A stretch of 64,000 bases of DNA from Terrisporobacter petrolearius (GTDB lineage: Bacteria > Bacillota > Clostridia > Peptostreptococcales > Peptostreptococcaceae): NCBI RefSeq assembly GCF_032598785.1, contig NZ_CP102984.1, one strand, 5' to 3'. The notes beneath the pieces are model-generated. The model made no database searches. It was given only the letters and a program-made list of their open reading frames with translations, and was not told the DNA's origin. Position numbers and translations under genes: made by a program. Below, piece by piece: positions 58,911 through 64,000 of this stretch (positions are counted from its first letter, which is position 1; each line of letters begins with the position of its first letter).

Positions 58911-60092
58911 ATGATTTTTAACAAAAATATAAAAAATATTTCAAAAGGTATGACTGTAGGTATGATAGCTACAAGTATTATACCAGCAGTAGCTATAAAT
59001 GAAAATGTAGAAGCTAGTGAAGTTAGGAGTAGTAAGTTTGTAGAAGTTACATGTGATGCTCTTAATGTTAGAACAGGATCTAGTACGAAGCATTCTATAG
59101 CTGGTACAGTAAGTAAAGGAACAAAATTTGAATATATATCAACATGCAGTAATGGATGGTATAAGGTTAAATATAAAGGAAGTACTAGATATGTAAGTAA
59201 TAAATATTCAAGAGTAAAAAATGGCTCTACTTCTAGTTCTAAAAAGGTTGAAGTTACAGCAAGTAGAGTTAATATCAGAAGTGGAGCTGGAACAAAATAT
59301 TCTATAGTAGGTACAGTAAGTAAAGGAACAAAGCTTAGATACATATCAAGATGTAGCAATGGATGGTATAAGGTTGAGTATAAAGGAAAAACAAGATATA
59401 TTACTGACGATTACACTAAAATTTCAGGATCAACAACTACATCAGATTCAATAAGGAAAGTAGGTAAGGTTACAGCGTCAGCACTAAATGTAAGATCCGG
59501 TGCTTCAACCAAACACAATGTTAAAAAAACAATTAAAAAAAATAGCGTTGTTGGCATAATATCATCATATAGTAATGGATGGTCTAAGGTAAAACTATCT
59601 AGTTCATCAACAGGGTATGTATCTACAAAGTATTTAAAACTATATGCTGGAGATTCAAGTGATATTAAAGTAAGTTATACAACAACATCTTCATCTTCTT
59701 CTAATAAGCCATCAAGTAATTCTAAACTTGATAAAGTATTATCTACAGTTAAAGCGCAAGTAGGTAAACCATATATTTATGGTGCAGCAGGGCCTAATTC
59801 TTTTGACTGTTCAGGACTTACGTATTATGCTTATAAAAAAGCAGGAATATATTTAAACAGAACATCAAGAGATCAAGCTAAAAATGGAAAATATGTAAGC
59901 AAAAGTAATTTAAAAGCAGGAGACTTGGTATTTTTTAATAGTGGAACAAATTCTATTAGACATGTGGGAATGTATGTTGGTAATGGTAAGTTCATCCACT
60001 CACCAAGTCCAGGAAAATCAGTAAAGTATGAAAGTATGTCAACATCATATTATATAAAAGGATATGTTACTGCAAGAAGAATAATATATTAG
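58911..60092 (+). CDS. Secreted NlpC/P60 peptidoglycan endopeptidase with three SH3 domains
   Basis: 393 residues from ATG at 58911; a GTG at 58902 is possible but too near the gaggtg site. The signal peptide (MIFNKNIKNISKGMTVGM, cleaved near VEAS) is followed by three SH3_3 domains (about 45-105, 115-175, 190-250), a Ser-rich linker, and the NlpC/P60 domain (about 275-393). Its catalytic Cys is in NSFDCSGLTYYAY, the His in IRHVGMYVGNGKF, and the third polar residue in FIHSPSPG. It cleaves D-Glu-DAP type bonds in wall peptides and acts in growth or cell separation. A WalR-like box precedes it. Confidence 0.9.
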   Translation: MIFNKNIKNISKGMTVGMIATSIIPAVAINENVEASEVRSSKFVEVTCDALNVRTGSSTKHSIAGTVSKGTKFEYISTCSNGWYKVKYKGSTRYVSNKYSRVKNGSTSSSKKVEVTASRVNIRSGAGTKYSIVGTVSKGTKLRYISRCSNGWYKVEYKGKTRYITDDYTKISGSTTTSDSIRKVGKVTASALNVRSGASTKHNVKKTIKKNSVVGIISSYSNGWSKVKLSSSSTGYVSTKYLKLYAGDSSDIKVSYTTTSSSSSNKPSSNSKLDKVLSTVKAQVGKPYIYGAAGPNSFDCSGLTYYAYKKAGIYLNRTSRDQAKNGKYVSKSNLKAGDLVFFNSGTNSIRHVGMYVGNGKFIHSPSPGKSVKYESMSTSYYIKGYVTARRIIY

Positions 60093-60142
60093 ATTATTGT
60101 TACTTAATAATGTTTATATATTTTTAAATATGTGTATTAATA

Positions 60143-60171
60143 AAAAATCACCTCTATACGAGGTGATTTTT
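60143..60171 (+). terminator. Terminator after the NlpC/P60 gene
   Basis: AAAAATCACCTC / GAGGTGATTTTT, 12-bp perfect stem, 5-nt loop, T run. Confidence 0.9.
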
Positions 60172-60228
60172 GTTATACAATATTGAATATCAAAACAAGT
60201 AACGTATGAAAAATTAAAAAAAAATAAA

Positions 60229-60296
60229 AATGTTCGTAAAAAAACTTGTAAAAATTTGGAGTAACATATATAATTAAAACTGAAAAGACGAACAAT
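60229..60296 (+). promoter_or_regulatory. Inverted PurBox-like pair before the xanthine permease
   Basis: AATGTTCGT (60229-60237) and ACGAACAAT (60288-60296) face each other. Both are close to the PurR box core CCGAACAWT (one base different). The same motif precedes the xdh operon. No purine riboswitch was seen. Confidence 0.5.
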
Positions 60297-60339
60297 GATA
60301 CAAAAATATACGATTTAGTTTTGATTAGGGGAGAATTTT

Positions 60340-61662
60340 ATGAACAATAAAGTAATTTATCAGCTAGACGGAAGACCTAAATTAGGAGAAGCAATACCAT
60401 TAGGTTTGCAACATATCTTGGCAATGTTTGTTGGAAATGTTACGCCACTTATAATAATTTCAAATGTTTTAAACCTGGATGATGTTACAAAAGCATCACT
60501 AATACAATGTGCAATGTTTGTGTCTGGCATAGTAACATTAATGCAATGTTACCCACTTGGTCCGATAGGAGCAAAGCTACCTATAGTAATGGGAACTAGC
60601 TTTGGCTTTGTACCTGCTGCTACAGCAATAGGTGTAAAGTATGGAATAGAAGGAATATTAGGAGCTTGCTTAGTAGGAGCGTTATTTGAGATACTAGTGG
60701 GTGGACTAGTATTAAAACGTATAAGAAAATATTTTCCACCAGTAGTTACAGGAATAGTAGTTTTAACTATGGGAATTGCACTTTTACCAACAGGAGTTAA
60801 TTACTTTGCAGGTGGTGTAGGAGCAGCAGACTTCGCTTCACCGTCAAATTTGCTTTTAGGAACAATCGTACTTATAACAGTTATATTTTTTAAACAATAT
60901 ACTAAAGGGATGCTTAGTATATCATCAGTACTTATCGGATTAATAGTTGGATATTTAGTAGCTATACCTATGGGTAAAATAGATTTTTCTTCTTTATCTC
61001 AGGCAGCGTTTGTGTCTATACCAGTGCCATTTCAATTAGGATTTTCATTCCATATGGATGCTATAATAGCTATGATATTTGTATATATGGTTTCAACTGT
61101 AGAGACTATAGGAGATACAACAGCCATAGCAAATTCTGGTCTTGGTCGTGAGGCTAGTGAGAAAGAAATAGTTGGAGCGGTTTTAGCAGATGGTATAGGT
61201 AGTTTCTTAGGCGCTATATTTAATGTGCTGCCAAATACGTCTTTTGGCCAAAATGTTGGTATAGTAGCTATGACAAAAATAGTAAATAGATTTGTTGTTG
61301 CTACAGGAGCTTTCATATTAATAATAGCAGGTATATTTCCAAAAGTAGGAGCACTTATATCTTTAATGCCAGCTAGTGTACTTGGAGGTGCTTCTATAGT
61401 AATGTTCTCTATGATAGTAGTAAGTGGTATAAGACTTATAACAACTGATAAATTAACTGAAAGAAATGCAATGATAATTTCTGTTTCATTAGGATTAGGC
61501 CTTGGAGTTGCTTATGTACCAGGATTTTTTGATGCTTTTCCAGAATCTATACAATTGATATTTGGAGAATCTAAAACTGTACTACCTGCCATATTAGCGG
61601 TAATACTTAACATGGTTTTACCTAAAGAGGAAATGTGCGAAGAAAAAGCACTTACTGCATAA
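60340..61662 (+). CDS. Xanthine/uric acid permease (nucleobase:cation symporter-2 family)
   Basis: 440 residues with 13-14 hydrophobic segments. Family marks: LGLQHILAMFVGNVTPLII, LPIVMGTSFGFVPAATAIG, the Q/E-containing helix with MVSTVETIGDTTAI, and NVLPNTSFGQNVGIVAMT. These match the xanthine/uric acid group (PbuX, PucJK) rather than uracil permeases. It imports purines for the xanthine dehydrogenase operon that follows after 180 bp. The site agggga precedes ATG. PurBox-like sites precede both units. Confidence 0.88.
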   Translation: MNNKVIYQLDGRPKLGEAIPLGLQHILAMFVGNVTPLIIISNVLNLDDVTKASLIQCAMFVSGIVTLMQCYPLGPIGAKLPIVMGTSFGFVPAATAIGVKYGIEGILGACLVGALFEILVGGLVLKRIRKYFPPVVTGIVVLTMGIALLPTGVNYFAGGVGAADFASPSNLLLGTIVLITVIFFKQYTKGMLSISSVLIGLIVGYLVAIPMGKIDFSSLSQAAFVSIPVPFQLGFSFHMDAIIAMIFVYMVSTVETIGDTTAIANSGLGREASEKEIVGAVLADGIGSFLGAIFNVLPNTSFGQNVGIVAMTKIVNRFVVATGAFILIIAGIFPKVGALISLMPASVLGGASIVMFSMIVVSGIRLITTDKLTERNAMIISVSLGLGLGVAYVPGFFDAFPESIQLIFGESKTVLPAILAVILNMVLPKEEMCEEKALTA

Positions 61663-61668
61663 ATAGAA

Positions 61669-61703
61669 AAAAGATGTATAAGAAATTCTTATATGTCTTT
61701 TTT
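61669..61703 (+). terminator. Terminator between the permease and the xdh operon
   Basis: AAGATGTATAAGAA / TTCTTATATGTCTT (wobble pairs), then seven T. Confidence 0.75.
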
Positions 61704-61730
61704 TATTATAATAATAAAATACTTATAAAT

Positions 61731-61792
61731 ACGAACATTATTTTAAAAAAACAATAAAATGTTTAGAAAAATCTAGTTAGTTATGATATAAT
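61731..61792 (+). promoter_or_regulatory. PurBox-like site and -10 of the xdh operon
   Basis: ACGAACATT (61731-61739) with a degenerate inverted partner AATGTTTAG (61758-61766) and a -10 TATAAT at 61787-61792. Confidence 0.5.
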
Positions 61793-61842
61793 ATACAAAG
61801 TTAAAATTATAATGACAAAATATATTTTAGGGAGGAAGTATT

Positions 61843-62637
61843 ATGTTTACACTAATGGAATTAGTGCAACCTCAGTCACTTGAAGAAGCTTATGAGATAC
61901 TTACAAAAAGAAAAAACAATATAGTTATAGGAGGTAGTGCTTTTCTTAGAATGGGGAAAAAAAGAATAGGCACAGGGATAGATTTATCTGACTTAAACTT
62001 AGACATTATAGAAGAAAGTTCAGATTATATAGAAATAGGAGCCATGACTACACTAAGGGATCTAGAAGTTAGCCCTATATTAAATAAATACTTCCATGGA
62101 GTTTTACCAAAGGCAGTTAGAGATATAATAGGTGTTCAATTTAGAAATGTAGTAACTGTTGGAGGAAGTGTATTTTCTAGATATGGTTTCTCTGATTTAA
62201 TAGTAGGATTACTTGCGCTACAAACAGAAGTAGAGTTATATAATGGGGGAAGAATATTATTAGAAGAATTCCTTAATAAAAAATATGAAAAGGATATACT
62301 AGTTAAACTATATATAAAGAAAAACGATGTAAACGCTGTATATAAATGTATGCGAAATTCAAGAAGTGATTACCCTATATTAAATGTAGCTGTATCTAAA
62401 GAATATGATAACTTAAAAATATGTGTAGGTGCTAGACCTCAAAGGGCAACTATAGCAGTTAAAGCAAGTGGATTTTTATCAGAAAATGAATTAAATAAAG
62501 AGAATATAACAAAAGCAAGTGAAATAGCTGCTGAAGAATTAGTATTTGGTTCAAATATGAGAGCTAGCAAGGAATATAGAAAAGCTATATGTAAATCATT
62601 AGTTAAAAACGCTTTAATGGAGGTATCATCATGTTAA
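61843..62637 (+). CDS. xdhB: Xanthine dehydrogenase FAD-binding subunit
   Basis: 264 residues. The FAD-binding PCMH-type fold shows NIVIGGSAFLRMGKKRIGTGIDLSDL, the isoalloxazine loop VQFRNVVTVGGSVFSRYGFSD, and the C-terminal CO-dehydrogenase flavoprotein-like domain (RPQRATIAVKASGF). It moves electrons from the [2Fe-2S] subunit to FAD and then to NAD+ or ferredoxin. The ggagg site is strong. It overlaps the next gene by seven bases, indicating translational coupling. Order here is FAD, Fe-S, Mo subunit. Confidence 0.9.
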   Translation: MFTLMELVQPQSLEEAYEILTKRKNNIVIGGSAFLRMGKKRIGTGIDLSDLNLDIIEESSDYIEIGAMTTLRDLEVSPILNKYFHGVLPKAVRDIIGVQFRNVVTVGGSVFSRYGFSDLIVGLLALQTEVELYNGGRILLEEFLNKKYEKDILVKLYIKKNDVNAVYKCMRNSRSDYPILNVAVSKEYDNLKICVGARPQRATIAVKASGFLSENELNKENITKASEIAAEELVFGSNMRASKEYRKAICKSLVKNALMEVSSC

Positions 62638-63080
62638 TCACAATGAATGTAAATGGAAAAAAAGTTGATATAGATGTGGAAGCTGACGAATATTTAGTAG
62701 ATACACTAAGAAGAGTTGGAAATCTAAGTATAAAAAGAGGCTGTGACACAGGGTGCTGTGGGCTATGTAGTGTATGGATAGATGGAAAACCAACATTATC
62801 ATGTTCAACATTATCTGTGAGAGCTAATAATAAAAAGATTACAACAATAGAAGGTTTACAAGAAGAAGCAAGTAAATTTGCACAGATACTTGTAAAAGAA
62901 GGTGCAGAACAATGTGGATTTTGTTCACCAGGATTTATAATGACTGTTATTGCTATGAAAAGAGAGTTAGAAAATCCAAGTGAAGAAGAAATAAAACATT
63001 ATTTAACTGGAAATCTATGTAGATGTACAGGATATATGGGGCAACTTAGAGCAATAAAGACATATATGGGGGTAAAATAA
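62631..63080 (+). CDS. xdhC: Xanthine dehydrogenase [2Fe-2S] subunit
   Basis: 149 residues. The plant-type cluster CDTGCCGLCSVWIDG and the second, molybdenum-proximal cluster CGFCSPGFIM with CRCTGYMGQL are both complete. It carries electrons from the Mo site to FAD. The ATG lies inside the previous gene (overlap seven bases), with ggaggta upstream. Normal length for the family. Confidence 0.93.
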   Translation: MLITMNVNGKKVDIDVEADEYLVDTLRRVGNLSIKRGCDTGCCGLCSVWIDGKPTLSCSTLSVRANNKKITTIEGLQEEASKFAQILVKEGAEQCGFCSPGFIMTVIAMKRELENPSEEEIKHYLTGNLCRCTGYMGQLRAIKTYMGVK

Positions 63081-63081
63081 T

Positions 63082-64000
63082 ATGAAAATAGTAGGTAAAG
63101 GCATAGCAAAAATAGATGGAATGTCAATAGCTACAGGGAACCCTGTATACACAGATGATTTAGCAGCTAAGGAAGCTTTAGTAGTTAAGATACTAAGAAG
63201 TCCGCATCCTTATGCAACCATAGAAGAAATAGATACAAAAAGAGCAATGATGGTACCAGGTGTGGAATGCGTTTTAACATACAAAGATGTACCAAAAAAT
63301 AAATTTACACTTGCAGGACAATCATTCCCAGAGCCATCTCCTTATGACAGATTAATACTTGATAAAACAGTAAGATATGTGGGAGATGAAGTAGCTATAA
63401 TAGCAGCAAAAGACGAAAAAACTGCCATAAAAGCTATGAAAATGATAAAAGTTAAGTACAATGTGTTACACCCAGTAATGGATATGGAAAAATCTATAGA
63501 TAATGAAAGTATAGTACATACAGAAGATTTACATTGTAACTTTGATATAGGAATGGAAAGAGAAAGAAATATAGTATCTAAACATTTATATGAAAAAGGT
63601 AATATAGAAGAAGAATTATCAAAATGTGATGTAGTTGTGGAAGATACATATTACACACAAGCCCAATCTCATGGAATGATGGAAACTTATAGAGCTTACA
63701 ACTACTTAGATCATATGGGAAGATTAGTCGTAGTAAGTTCTACACAAATACCTTTCCATGTAAGAAGACATGTAGCAAGAGCTTTAGATATACCATCAAG
63801 CAAAGTAAGGGTTATTAAACCAAGAATAGGTGGAGGTTTTGGTGGTAAACAAACGGCATGTGTGGAAATATTTTCTGCATTAGTTACTTTAAAGACAGGA
63901 AAACCAGCCAAAATAATATACGATAGAAAAGAAACTTTTACATGTACAACATCTAGACATGCTATGAAACTAAATGTAAAAGTTGGGGCAGATAAAGATG
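63082..64000 (+). CDS. xdhA: Xanthine dehydrogenase molybdenum-binding subunit (3' truncated by the window)
   Basis: 306 codons are visible from ATG at 63082, two bases after the Fe-S subunit; the frame runs off the right edge. Features: KGIAKIDGMSIATGNPVYTDDL, the substrate channel region GQSFPEPSPYD, VRYVGDEVAIIAAKD, TYYTQAQSHGMMETY (Mo-domain Glu-like loop) and KPRIGGGFGGKQTACV, the Gln-containing loop that binds molybdopterin. It hydroxylates purines such as xanthine or hypoxanthine. The remaining two thirds, including the active-site Glu, lie outside the window. Confidence 0.92.
   Translation, partial: MKIVGKGIAKIDGMSIATGNPVYTDDLAAKEALVVKILRSPHPYATIEEIDTKRAMMVPGVECVLTYKDVPKNKFTLAGQSFPEPSPYDRLILDKTVRYVGDEVAIIAAKDEKTAIKAMKMIKVKYNVLHPVMDMEKSIDNESIVHTEDLHCNFDIGMERERNIVSKHLYEKGNIEEELSKCDVVVEDTYYTQAQSHGMMETYRAYNYLDHMGRLVVVSSTQIPFHVRRHVARALDIPSSKVRVIKPRIGGGFGGKQTACVEIFSALVTLKTGKPAKIIYDRKETFTCTTSRHAMKLNVKVGADKD

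Noticed and set aside
60181..60339. Purine riboswitch before the xanthine permease
   Set aside because: No conserved purine-aptamer core (paired loops or the TATA-CC junction pattern) was found. The leader is AT-rich and unstructured apart from the PurBox-like sites.

Overview
This is low-GC Firmicute DNA, most likely from an anaerobic clostridium of the Peptostreptococcaceae type (Paraclostridium, Paeniclostridium, Terrisporobacter or Clostridioides relatives). That assignment is inferred from the gene set: the anaerobic sulfite reductase operon asrABC followed by an FNT channel, hydF for [FeFe]-hydrogenase maturation, hybrid cluster protein, reverse rubrerythrin, a molybdenum xanthine dehydrogenase, clostridial prophage lysis genes and very AT-rich spacers. 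No rRNA, tRNA or CRISPR array was seen.

Layout. 1-3.6 kb is the late end of a prophage: a tail protein end, a lipoprotein with a zinc-finger-like tail, a 43-aa CD1375-like protein, a 31-aa membrane peptide, holin, amidase and a 44-aa Cys/Arg-rich peptide. 3.66-5.18 kb is the first of three different IS256-family elements. 5.2-10.5 kb is accessory DNA: two anchored proteins of unknown role, a possible type I toxin gene of 22 codons, two small membrane proteins beside a HerA/VirB4-like ATPase, and three phased DnaA boxes. From 10.5 kb the content is chromosome-like: a CDF metal exporter, a cystine symporter behind a double operator, an ATP-grasp enzyme, a DUF2975/XRE module, a redox protein with a rhodanese, a desulfoferrodoxin-like regulator, a TetR/ABC exporter pair, arginase, a pentapeptide protein, an SH3 repeat protein, hcp, a P-type ATPase behind a yybP-ykoY (Mn2+) riboswitch, hydF, a secreted paralogue pair, a PadR module and a broken SDR gene. 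A MerR/MATE pair, a TPR protein, a nitroreductase with a Crp/Fnr regulator, and asrABC-fnt follow. Then come an EAL-HDOD protein, two related orphan histidine kinases, a DUF2207/LemA pair, reverse rubrerythrin, an NlpC/P60 wall hydrolase, a xanthine permease and an xdh operon cut by the window end.

The three insertion sequences can be delimited. IS-B (16600-18028) and IS-C (38036-39505) have perfect 8-bp target duplications, and IS-A (3661-5181) has one with a single mismatch. All three sit within about 20 bp of a terminator-like hairpin. IS-B and IS-C landed in the last codons of host genes, so the rhodanese and the MerR regulator now end in IS-encoded residues.

The regulatory DNA is readable at several loci: a MerR-type promoter with a 19-bp spacer for the MATE pump, a Crp/Fnr dyad centred at about -41.5 of a putative asrA promoter, a WalR-like box before the wall hydrolase, PurBox-like sites shared by the xanthine permease and xdh operon, and a 31-nt motif (27/31 identical) upstream of both asrA and rubrerythrin that I could not assign to any known family.
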